The notes: generated from the letters alone by a model not told the origin. A stretch of DNA of 6,053 nucleotides from an uncultured Eubacteriales bacterium (GCA_959604355.1 CAUHAO010000041.1:1-6053); one strand, 5' to 3'. Positions 1-5,715 are shown, counted from the stretch's first letter. Numbers and translations: made by a program.

Positions 1-43
1 CGCGGCGGGCAAAGCCCGCAATTCTTGTGAAACAAGAATCTCT
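1..43 (-). other. Tandem-hairpin leader of a minus-strand transcript (partial)
   Basis: Two perfect hairpins sit back to back. Stem 5-10 (GCGGGC) pairs with 14-19 around an AAA loop, and stem 21-28 (ATTCTTGT) pairs with 32-39 around a GAA loop. A minus-strand promoter at 50-78 would start RNA near position 43, so these hairpins would be the first structured part of that RNA. Bases 1-3 could also pair with 44-46, closing a small multi-branch fold, but this is only three pairs. The downstream gene, if any, lies outside the window. It could be a structured 5' leader, a small RNA, or one copy of a dispersed intergenic hairpin repeat. The stems are seen directly; the function is inference. Confidence 0.45.
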
Positions 44-49
44 GCGAAT

Positions 50-78
50 ATTATACTATAAAAAACAGTAAAAAGCAA
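50..78 (-). promoter_or_regulatory. Sigma-A type promoter, minus strand, reading out of the window
   Basis: Read on the minus strand, -35 TTGCTT (78-73) and a perfect -10 TATAAT (55-50) are separated by 17 bases. The predicted start is near 43, directly before the paired hairpins. It lies back to back with the plus-strand promoter of the next gene. Confidence 0.6.
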
Positions 79-92
79 CATCTTTTGATGTT
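77..92. promoter_or_regulatory. AACATC-TTTT-GATGTT palindrome between divergent promoters
   Basis: This is a perfect 6-bp inverted repeat around TTTT. It overlaps the -35 box of the minus-strand promoter and lies just upstream of the plus-strand promoter, a typical place for an operator. On the minus strand it is followed by GCTTTTT, so a weak terminator is the alternative reading. No regulator gene is present in the window to match to it. Confidence 0.3.
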
Positions 93-107
93 AAAAAAAT
101 GAAATAT

Positions 108-136
108 TTTACATTTATTCCTCGCAGACCTAATAT
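108..136 (+). promoter_or_regulatory. Probable promoter of the DUF3298-type gene
   Basis: A TTTACA -35 box (108-113, five of six consensus bases) and a TAATAT -10 box (131-136, four of six) are 17 bases apart. Transcription would start near 143, giving a very short leader that still contains the ribosome binding site at about 145-151. The start codon at 99 would lie upstream of this transcript, which supports the start at 159. Confidence 0.4.
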
Positions 137-158
137 ATTTTCAAAAGGGGTGTACAAG

Positions 159-848
159 ATGATACATATAGTTACAGAACAGATTGAAGACGTGATGTTC
201 AGCGGGATGAAACCCGTGCTGGAAATGAGACTGCAATACCCTAAAATATCGGGACGGCTGCCTATGAAAACGGAAACCGCGTTCAATGATTATTATCTGC
301 GCGGTGCACAGAATATAAACCGCTATGTACGCACGGAATTTTTCGCAAGAGCGGAAAATGAATTCCGGAAATTCAGCAGAGAATCTTTCCCCTTTTCGAT
401 GCATACTTTCACCCGCACGGCAAGCGTCCGCGCCGTTTCCGAGCGTTTCTGTGCGCTGACATTTGACACGTTCCGCTACGGCGGAGGGACACGGGGCACT
501 GTCACGAGGAACGCCGACATATGGTCCGTCGCGCGCGGAGTCCGCATGGACCCGACTGAATTTTTTGCCCGCGGGTTCGATATAAAACATGCTTTTTTAC
601 CATATGTTTTCGAGCAGCTCCGAAGCAATGACCCCGAATGCAGACTCAACGATTCCGAACGCACGGCGGCGCAGCTTTTCAGCACGTCGAACATCTGCCT
701 GACGTCGGAGGGCTTTGAAGTATTTTACCCCGTCTATACTCTCGCGCCGTATGACTGCGGTATAAGCGCTTTTACGATACCGTTTTCCGCCCCGGGAATA
801 AAATATGCGCAGGGATTTGACCCCGCGCAACTTGTATTTCAATCTTAA
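159..848 (+). CDS. DUF4163/DUF3298 domain-containing protein, no signal peptide
   Basis: This 229-residue protein is recognised as an RsiV/PdaC-type DUF4163 plus DUF3298 protein. Residues about 4-80 fit DUF4163, with YPKISG at 27-32 and an N-rich helix around 43-57. Residues about 95-210 fit DUF3298, with YGGGTRGT at 107-114, an NADIW segment at 118-122, and the C-terminal signature YTLAPYDCGISAFTIPF (193-209) that marks the family. Members are usually extracellular or membrane-tethered, such as anti-sigma factors, deacetylase-associated domains or lysozyme-binding proteins. This one begins directly with the domain and has no signal peptide or membrane segment, so it is predicted to be cytoplasmic. 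The ATG at 159 is preferred over the in-frame ATG at 99 because AAAGGGG lies at the right distance and the extra 20 residues are not domain-like. The precise function is unknown. Its stop overlaps that of the convergent gene. Confidence 0.8.
   Translation: MIHIVTEQIEDVMFSGMKPVLEMRLQYPKISGRLPMKTETAFNDYYLRGAQNINRYVRTEFFARAENEFRKFSRESFPFSMHTFTRTASVRAVSERFCALTFDTFRYGGGTRGTVTRNADIWSVARGVRMDPTEFFARGFDIKHAFLPYVFEQLRSNDPECRLNDSERTAAQLFSTSNICLTSEGFEVFYPVYTLAPYDCGISAFTIPFSAPGIKYAQGFDPAQLVFQS
806..829 (-). terminator. Hairpin in coding sequence, likely terminator of the minus-strand gene
   Basis: Bases 806-814 pair with 821-829 (TGCGC, one A/C mismatch, then GGG; loop ATTTGA). On the minus strand the stem is followed by ATATTTTATT, a U-rich tail, and lies about 16 bases beyond the stop of the thioredoxin-like gene. 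On the plus strand the tail is ACTTGTATTTC, which is weaker. The hairpin lies wholly within the last codons of the DUF3298-type gene, encoding roughly YAQGFDPA. Confidence 0.45.
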
Positions 849-1153
849 GTCATGTTTTTCAGTACCGATTCCAGAACGTCTCTGATATTTTCCGCGGACG
901 CTTTTCCTTCGTGCATCTTTACCCATCGCGTCACGCATCTGCCGTCAGAGCCGCCTACCGACTCCTGTACGAAAAACGCCGGAACGAAAATATAATCATA
1001 TCCATCCGAAAACGACTCATGTCTTTTTTCGTCTATTACCTCTACTTTTATACCCGAATACCGAGCCTCACCGTCGCACAGTTCATGCAGTATCCGTACT
1101 GCATCCTCGCACGCCGCGTCCTCAGGCAATACAAAAACTCTTAATGGTCCCAT
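845..1153 (-). CDS. Glutaredoxin/thioredoxin-fold protein with degenerate active site (DxxC)
   Basis: This 102-residue protein has the length and order of a small glutaredoxin-like thioredoxin-fold protein. Strand RVFVL (5-9) is followed by the active-site turn, then a helix, strand KVEVIDE (36-42), the family-like segment YDYIFVPAFFV (52-62) with the cis-proline at P58, a K-x-HEG motif (79-83) and a C-terminal helix. In redox-active relatives the turn after the first strand reads CPYC; here it reads DAAC (12-15), so the nucleophilic first cysteine is missing and only C15 remains. Further cysteines at 26 and 73 do not restore the motif. It may be a monothiol or non-redox member. ATG at 1153 is chosen over TTG at 1156 because GGAG sits six bases upstream of the ATG. 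It has its own promoter, and its stop shares TTAA with the convergent gene. Confidence 0.75.
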   Translation of the reverse strand: MGPLRVFVLPEDAACEDAVRILHELCDGEARYSGIKVEVIDEKRHESFSDGYDYIFVPAFFVQESVGGSDGRCVTRWVKMHEGKASAENIRDVLESVLKNMT

Positions 1154-1185
1154 CAAATACTCCCTTTTTCCGCAAGATGGCTAAT

Positions 1186-1214
1186 AATATACCACAAAAC
1201 ATATTTCGTGTCAA
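1186..1214 (-). promoter_or_regulatory. Consensus sigma-A promoter of the thioredoxin-like gene
   Basis: On the minus strand a perfect TTGACA (1214-1209) and a TATATT -10 box (1191-1186) are 17 bases apart. The predicted start is near 1179, about 26 bases before the ATG. The -35 box is embedded in the palindrome GTGTTGACAC. Both boxes are near consensus, which suggests strong expression unless repressed. Confidence 0.75.
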
Positions 1215-1219
1215 CACGA

Positions 1220-1268
1220 TTTCGGCTTTGTCGGATTTTTGTACTCAAAGTTTGTCAAAAGCCCGAAA
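1220..1268. repeat. Imperfect inverted repeat between divergent promoters
   Basis: TTTCGGCTTT (1220-1229) is an inverted match of AAAGCCCGAAA (1258-1268), with one bulged base. TTTGTC also occurs twice in direct orientation, at 1227-1232 and 1251-1256, 24 bases apart. The element fills the gap between the two -35 boxes, so a regulator binding here could affect both genes. It has no poly-U tail, so it is not a good terminator. The regulatory role is inference. Confidence 0.3.
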
Positions 1269-1283
1269 AAACATCTCACGGTG

Positions 1284-1312
1284 TTGACTTCCCGAGACCT
1301 TATGTGTATAAT
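1284..1312 (+). promoter_or_regulatory. Strong sigma-A promoter of the glycosidase-like gene
   Basis: TTGACT (1284-1289) and a perfect TATAAT (1307-1312) are 17 bases apart. The predicted start is near 1319, giving a leader of about 55 bases before the ATG at 1375. The quality of this promoter, a GGAGGA ribosome site and C-ending codon preference in the gene all point to high expression. Confidence 0.8.
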
Positions 1313-1319
1313 ATAAAGG

Positions 1320-1349
1320 GATATTTTACCCTGATACTTTGAAAATATC
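1320..1349 (+). promoter_or_regulatory. Stem-loop at the 5' end of the glycosidase-like mRNA
   Basis: GATATTTT (1320-1327) is perfectly complementary to AAAATATC (1342-1349), an 8-bp AT-rich stem that would begin at the very 5' end of the transcript. The same stretch holds the spaced palindrome TGATA-N9-TATCA (1332-1350). It may protect the mRNA end or serve as an operator overlapping the start of transcription. The A/T-rich stem is weak, so the function is uncertain. Confidence 0.3.
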
Positions 1350-1374
1350 ATATACATATACAACGGAGGACAAT

Positions 1375-3804
1375 ATGGCAAAAAAGACAAAGGCGACGGC
1401 CGGCGCTGACGAACGCACTCCTTCAAAAGCGCAGTACTTCTCGTGGATAAACAACACAAATGAAGGTTCCACGGAAAAGCAGACCCTGATTAACCTCGAA
1501 TATTTCAAATGGCTGCACGACGAATACGGTATGCAGCTGGATATTTATGCGTGGGACGCGGGCAACCTCGACGGTGCGGGACAGGCTTATTGGAGTCCCG
1601 ATTCCAAAAAGATAAATGCTCAATACCCCAACGGCTACGGCCCGCTTGCAGATGCAGCGGCGAAAATCGGCACTCGTCTCGGTATCTGGGGCGGTCCCGA
1701 CGGATTCGGTGACACCCCTCAAGAAGAAGCGGTACGCAAAGAACGTATTATTTCCCTTTGCCGCGACCATAACTTCGCGCTCTTCAAGCTCGACGGCGTG
1801 TGCGGAGACATAAGACGCGAAAAAGTCGACGCGTTCTGCGAAGAGATGCAGGAATGCCGCAAATACTGCCCCGACCTCATTGTTCTCAACCACCGTCTGT
1901 GGCTGGGCGGCAAAGGTCTCAAATATGCGACAACGTTCCTATGGCAGGGTATAGAAACATACGTCGACGTACATTCCTGCAACTGGATGAACGCGCCGCA
2001 CCATCGCTCGTTTATCTTCACTCGCGGCAACGTCCCGGGGCTGAAACGTCTGTGCGAAGACCACGGCGTATGCATTTCATCCTGCATAGACTACTTTGAA
2101 GACGACATGATCGTGCAGGCGTTCGGAAGATGTCTCATTCTCTCCCCCGAAGTCTACGGCAATCCGTGGCTGATGCGCGACGACGAACACGCACACATGG
2201 CGCATATCTACAACCTGCACAAGAGATATTCCGATATACTCGTCAAAGGCATGCTGCTGCCCGACAGTTATAGCCCGTCACTTGTCGCTCTTAAAAAGCA
2301 AAACAACGGTCACAACCCGAAACTTATGGAGGGAATGACGGGACTCAACGCCGTGGCAAGAGGCAGCAAAACGCACCGTTTCATCGTTCTCGGCAACCCG
2401 TCATGGAAGCCCGTGGACATCAAAATCCGTCTAGACACGGAAATAGGTCTCGCAAAATGCGGCAAAGTCGACGTACGTCTGCGTCACCCGTTCGAACAGC
2501 ATATCGGTGAATTTGACTATGGCAAGACCGCCGTCGTTACCGTTGAGCCGTTCCGTGCGGCGCTCGTGGAAGTCTGCGACGCGAAAGAAGCGGAACCGAT
2601 GCTTACGAACTGTGAATACGAAGTTCTGCACGACGTCAAGGGCTCGCCCGACCGCGTCAAGATAGTCAGCGTCAGCGGCAAAGTCGCTTACACCGACGGC
2701 AGAGAATTTAAAGACCTTGAGATATTCGACAACACGAACCGCGTTCCCGTAAAACTCGGCACGACAAAGAAATGCGCGATACCCGTAAACGCGGAAGAAA
2801 TATACGAAAACACAATGTTCGCCATGGATAACGACTCTCTCGAAGCGCGTTCGATGCGCCGCTGCGGTGAGACAAAGATCCCCTGCGTAAAAGCCGCAAG
2901 AGACGCGTTCTTTGAGCAGGAAACATACAAAGCGCGCGGCTGTGAAGGCAGATTCGCGTTCGACGGCAACAAGGATACGTTCTTCGACGGCACGTCACGT
3001 ACCGACAGATTCCTGCGCATGGACGGAGGCTGCCTGCGCGTAGACTTCGGCGACGTTTACACCGCTGACGAAGTGCTTATAGAGTATTTTGACGTAAACA
3101 AGGACGAAGAACATATGGAAATAATCTGCAACGTCCTCACACCCGAAGGCACATACTCCACAGACCTCAAAGCGTGGAAAAAGACGACCATCGGTACGGT
3201 AAACACCGTATGCGACGAAAGAATGAACGTAGTGCTCGACAAAGTCCATACCATATACACCGTCGGCGGCAAGCGCAAGACCGTCACCTACCCCATCTGC
3301 GACAGCATAAGATATCTGCGTCTGCCCCGCCCGGTCGACCGCATCTATAAGATCGCGCTCATCCGTGACGGCAAAGAGATAGCTCTCAAAGACCCGAAAG
3401 TCAACAACCTTATGCCCGAATACAGCGTGCATCCCGCGACCGCGGCACAGAAGACGACCGTACACATCGACGGCAGCCTGCTGCGTAAGGATTCCTTCCT
3501 CGCAATCGGTATAGACGGCATCCACGGCAGAGACGCCGCTTTCGCAACTGTAAAAATCGGCGACAAGTTCTACGGCTGTCCCGACAGAGCATCGTCTTAC
3601 CGCTCCAACGTCTGGGAATTCCGTGTATCCCCAATCAACCGTTTCTACACCTATTATCTGCCGATAACCGAAGAAATGGCGGACAAAGACGCGGAGATAT
3701 ACGTTCTCTGGACCGAGCAGAAGAAAGACGAGATAAACTATAACTGCAAGGTCTGGCTCTGCGACGGTAACGACGAAAAACAGGGTATCATCGCCGAAAT
3801 ATAA
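1375..3804 (+). CDS. Large cytoplasmic glycoside hydrolase-like protein (clan GH-D/GH36-like barrel, discoidin-like domain)
   Basis: This 809-residue protein has no signal peptide and 24 cysteines, so it is expected in the cytoplasm. Residues about 18-310 look like a TIM barrel of the alpha-galactosidase clan: YAWDAG (58-63), GTRLGIWGGPDGFGD (99-113), the strand LFKLDG (136-141) whose D140 fits the GH36/GH27 nucleophile position, LNHRL (171-175), ETYVDVH (194-200) and CISSCIDYFEDD (233-244). D198, D239 or a nearby acid could be the acid/base; I cannot decide. Residues about 330-420 resemble an accessory beta domain. Residues about 515-620 resemble an F5/8C (discoidin/CBM32) fold: AFDGNKDTFFDG (528-539) and LRVDFGD (554-560). 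The rest is unassigned. The start is the ATG with GGAGGA five bases upstream; an upstream in-frame ATG at 1339 lacks a good site. It is monocistronic. The substrate is unknown, and the enzymatic role is inferred from motif memory, not from a search. Confidence 0.65.
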   Translation: MAKKTKATAGADERTPSKAQYFSWINNTNEGSTEKQTLINLEYFKWLHDEYGMQLDIYAWDAGNLDGAGQAYWSPDSKKINAQYPNGYGPLADAAAKIGTRLGIWGGPDGFGDTPQEEAVRKERIISLCRDHNFALFKLDGVCGDIRREKVDAFCEEMQECRKYCPDLIVLNHRLWLGGKGLKYATTFLWQGIETYVDVHSCNWMNAPHHRSFIFTRGNVPGLKRLCEDHGVCISSCIDYFEDDMIVQAFGRCLILSPEVYGNPWLMRDDEHAHMAHIYNLHKRYSDILVKGMLLPDSYSPSLVALKKQNNGHNPKLMEGMTGLNAVARGSKTHRFIVLGNPSWKPVDIKIRLDTEIGLAKCGKVDVRLRHPFEQHIGEFDYGKTAVVTVEPFRAALVEVCDAKEAEPMLTNCEYEVLHDVKGSPDRVKIVSVSGKVAYTDGREFKDLEIFDNTNRVPVKLGTTKKCAIPVNAEEIYENTMFAMDNDSLEARSMRRCGETKIPCVKAARDAFFEQETYKARGCEGRFAFDGNKDTFFDGTSRTDRFLRMDGGCLRVDFGDVYTADEVLIEYFDVNKDEEHMEIICNVLTPEGTYSTDLKAWKKTTIGTVNTVCDERMNVVLDKVHTIYTVGGKRKTVTYPICDSIRYLRLPRPVDRIYKIALIRDGKEIALKDPKVNNLMPEYSVHPATAAQKTTVHIDGSLLRKDSFLAIGIDGIHGRDAAFATVKIGDKFYGCPDRASSYRSNVWEFRVSPINRFYTYYLPITEEMADKDAEIYVLWTEQKKDEINYNCKVWLCDGNDEKQGIIAEI

Positions 3805-3825
3805 CGGTCATTCCTAAAGAAACCG

Positions 3826-3851
3826 AGCCTCCCGGGTTTTTTCGGGAGGCT
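3826..3851 (+). terminator. Hairpin after the glycosidase-like gene
   Basis: A perfect 9-bp stem (AGCCTCCCG at 3826-3834 with CGGGAGGCT at 3843-3851) closes the loop GGTTTTTT. It begins 21 bases after the stop codon. The usual U-run is replaced by TATTATAAAA, while six consecutive T residues sit in the loop. It probably terminates or protects the upstream mRNA. Confidence 0.65.
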
Positions 3852-3852
3852 A

Positions 3853-3881
3853 TTATAAAATACGGAAAAACGCCATATACT
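3853..3881 (+). promoter_or_regulatory. Weak candidate promoter of the phosphodiesterase gene
   Basis: TTATAA (3853-3858, three of six consensus bases) and TATACT (3876-3881, five of six) are 17 bases apart, with a predicted start near 3888. The -35 box is poor and directly abuts the preceding hairpin, so read-through from upstream remains possible. Confidence 0.3.
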
Positions 3882-3912
3882 ACATTCAATACTTCACAAA
3901 GGAGATACCGCG

Positions 3913-4752
3913 GTGCCGATATTAATTTCGATACTTTCAATAATTATACTGCTTTGCGCGGCATATCTCTTTCTTATTGCCCCCGCACCGCCGAAAAAGG
4001 GCCGATTCGACCGATTTTTCGATGTGGAATTTGCGCATCGTGGGCTTCACGGCAAAGATGTTCCCGAAAACAGCCTGACAGCTTTCCGGCACGCTGTGGA
4101 TGCGGGTTACGGCGTTGAGCTCGATGTACATCTGACAAAAGACGGAAAGCTCGTCGTCTTCCATGATGCCGACACGACTCGCATGTGCAGAGAAAAAAGG
4201 AACATCGAAGCGTCAACGTACGACGAACTGCTTAAACTCAATCTCGGGGACACGGTCGAAAAAATCCCTCTCTTTGAAGATGTGCTCGACATCATAAAAG
4301 GCCGAGTTCCCCTGCTCGTTGAGGTGAAATGCAGGGAACTTGAAACGGACCCGTGCGAGCCTCTCGCGAAAGTGCTCGACGGATGCGGCGGCATGTGGTG
4401 CGTACAGAGCTTTAACCCTTTCGTTCTGAGGTGGTTCCGCAAAAACCGACCTTCTGTCACGCGCGGACAACTTTCAACAAGGACAGGGCCTCTGGGAAAA
4501 GGCTTTTTGGGGAAGATTTCAGCTTTCGCCCTCGAATTTCTGCTGACAAACGTCATCGCGCGCCCCGATTTCATCGCCTATGACCGCAAATACGCAGATA
4601 AAAACATTTCTCTGAAAATCTGCAGACGCCTCTTTCACGCCCCGACAGTCGTATGGACTCTGCGCGGCGGCTGGCAGAGGCTCGAAGCACGCCGCGGCAA
4701 CAGATTCAAAGCATATATATTTGAAAAAAATCCGCAGGACGACAACAAATAA
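3913..4752 (+). CDS. Membrane-anchored glycerophosphodiester phosphodiesterase (GDPD family)
   Basis: This 279-residue protein would hydrolyse glycerophosphodiesters to glycerol-3-phosphate and an alcohol, using a metal in a TIM barrel. Residues 3-23 form one hydrophobic segment, so it is probably anchored with the catalytic domain outside the cell; its exact orientation is inferred. The hallmark residues are present: HRG (42-44), PENS (51-54), VELDVHLTKDG (68-78) with E69 and D71 as metal ligands, FHD (83-85) with H84 as the expected catalytic histidine, VEVK (136-139), QSFNP and WTLRGG near the end. The length is normal for a single-domain member. The start is GTG at 3913, with AAAGGAG eight bases upstream; no better start lies nearby. 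Substrates may be deacylated phospholipids or teichoic acid glycerophosphates, as known for the family. The exact physiological substrate cannot be told. Confidence 0.92.
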   Translation: MPILISILSIIILLCAAYLFLIAPAPPKKGRFDRFFDVEFAHRGLHGKDVPENSLTAFRHAVDAGYGVELDVHLTKDGKLVVFHDADTTRMCREKRNIEASTYDELLKLNLGDTVEKIPLFEDVLDIIKGRVPLLVEVKCRELETDPCEPLAKVLDGCGGMWCVQSFNPFVLRWFRKNRPSVTRGQLSTRTGPLGKGFLGKISAFALEFLLTNVIARPDFIAYDRKYADKNISLKICRRLFHAPTVVWTLRGGWQRLEARRGNRFKAYIFEKNPQDDNK

Positions 4753-4783
4753 ACCGCAGACCCGATTCGGATCCGCGGTTTTT
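4751..4783. terminator. Bidirectional terminator between convergent genes
   Basis: AAACCGC (4751-4757) pairs with GCGGTTT (4775-4781). Inner pairs GA/TC and CCG/CGG (4762-4764 with 4768-4770) extend the stem across two mismatches to an ATT loop. The plus strand runs into TTTTTATT. The minus strand runs into TTTATTTG. It starts inside the stop codon of the phosphodiesterase gene and lies 12 bases beyond the stop of the CBM9-like gene, so it can end both transcripts. Confidence 0.8.
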
Positions 4784-4794
4784 ATTATTGCATT

Positions 4795-5715
4795 TTATTT
4801 TTCAGCGTTTGAGACAATGAACAACGACGCCGCTATGACTGCAAGCATCACAACTCCGCCTGCGAAGACAACGGGCAGGTTTACCGTATTCGCTTTCGGC
4901 ATGATATGTGCGGAGGGATCCTGTGTGGGTTCGTAGGTGGGGGTGTCCGTGGAAGTTGCCGAAGGAAGCTCCGTAGGCGATGCAGTCGGGCTATGCGTCG
5001 GCCGCTCCATGCCCTTTGCACTAAGGCGAACCCTGTTTTTCTCCGGCTCATGGCTCAGGAATATTCCGCGCGCGTTCGCTCCTTCGGAATCCATAGAAAA
5101 GCGGTCGTCTATTTCGAGCTCGACACCGACAAGAGTGCCTGAAGTCTCGCCTTTCGTAAACGGAAACGCAATTTCAACAACATACAGGTCGTCGCCTATT
5201 ATCTTTGCCGCCCACTCGGACGAGTCTTTATCCTTGTAATAATCTCTCGCGCCGCGTTTGTAATGCTCTTTGCCGCTGATTCCGTAAGCGTCAACATGAA
5301 CGGAACGTGAAATGCCGTCGCCGAGACAGACAAAAACTTCCGCACCGTCATTGTTCCACGGCCATCTCTGCGCGTCGCACCACTCTTTTCCCATAGACAT
5401 CAGGGTCTTGTCACGCACAATAACGCAGACATAAAGATAGTTGTCGTCATAAATGAAAAACGCCGACCCCTCCGTATCTTTCGTCGCTTCCATTTCCGTC
5501 GGATTGTCGGGATATCCCTCCGTTCCGGGCGCAAGGTATATGCAGTAACTATTCAGATAAATGTCGTCCACGTTGCCGTCGATAATGGGCGTACCGCGCA
5601 GAATTTCCGTCTCATCGGACTTCGGCAGTCCGTTTTCATACGCCGCAGATGTCACCACGGCAAGCATCAGAGCAAAGGAGACAGTCATCGTAATAATACA
5701 GATAATTCTTTTCAT
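4795..5715 (-). CDS. Secreted, membrane-anchored CBM9-like carbohydrate-binding protein
   Basis: This 306-residue surface protein has three parts. Residues 1-24 or 25 are a signal peptide (KR, then a hydrophobic core, cleaved near VTSA). Residues about 36-232 form a CBM9/DOMON-like beta sandwich: the typical opening TPIIDGNVDDIY (42-53), FFIYDDNYLYVCVIVRD (86-102), the aromatic-rich RWPWNNDGAEVFV (117-129) and VVEIAFPF (179-186). Residues about 236-275 are a Pro/Thr/Ser-rich linker with repeated PT pairs. Residues 280-301 are a C-terminal membrane helix followed by a short tail (SNAEK), leaving the binding domain outside the cell. There is no LPXTG sorting signal and no catalytic domain. CBM9 modules usually accompany xylanases, so a free-standing anchored copy suggests capture or sensing of glycans; this is inference. 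The ribosome site before ATG 5715 is weak (GTGAG). It is transcribed alone from its own promoter. Confidence 0.82.
   Translation of the reverse strand: MKRIICIITMTVSFALMLAVVTSAAYENGLPKSDETEILRGTPIIDGNVDDIYLNSYCIYLAPGTEGYPDNPTEMEATKDTEGSAFFIYDDNYLYVCVIVRDKTLMSMGKEWCDAQRWPWNNDGAEVFVCLGDGISRSVHVDAYGISGKEHYKRGARDYYKDKDSSEWAAKIIGDDLYVVEIAFPFTKGETSGTLVGVELEIDDRFSMDSEGANARGIFLSHEPEKNRVRLSAKGMERPTHSPTASPTELPSATSTDTPTYEPTQDPSAHIMPKANTVNLPVVFAGGVVMLAVIAASLFIVSNAEK

Noticed and set aside
99..158. Upstream in-frame start giving 20 extra residues on the DUF3298-type protein
   Set aside because: There is no Shine-Dalgarno before it and it lies upstream of the predicted transcription start. The ATG at 159 has AAAGGGG at proper spacing.
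911..1144. 77-residue plus-strand frame across the thioredoxin-like gene
   Set aside because: It is a shadow. The minus-strand frame has the thioredoxin-fold pattern, a ribosome site and a consensus promoter.
1339..1374. Upstream in-frame ATG for the glycosidase-like protein
   Set aside because: It has no ribosome site and lies within the leader stem-loop region, whereas GGAGGA precedes the ATG at 1375.
1423..1893. 156-residue antisense frame at the start of the glycosidase-like gene
   Set aside because: Same shadow effect. The sense frame has conserved barrel motifs throughout this stretch.
2995..3525. 176-residue open frame antisense to the glycosidase-like gene, with several other long antisense frames in the same gene
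   Set aside because: It lies wholly within a clearly coding gene with strong C-ending codon preference, which produces long open antisense frames. It has no ribosome site or recognisable domain.
4107..4574. 155-residue antisense frame within the phosphodiesterase gene
   Set aside because: It is rich in Ser/Arg without domain features and fully overlapped by the well-supported GDPD frame.
4921..5010. Repetitive Pro/Thr-coding segment considered as a DNA tandem repeat
   Set aside because: The repetition is at protein level (PT-rich linker). The codons vary and there is no regular DNA period.
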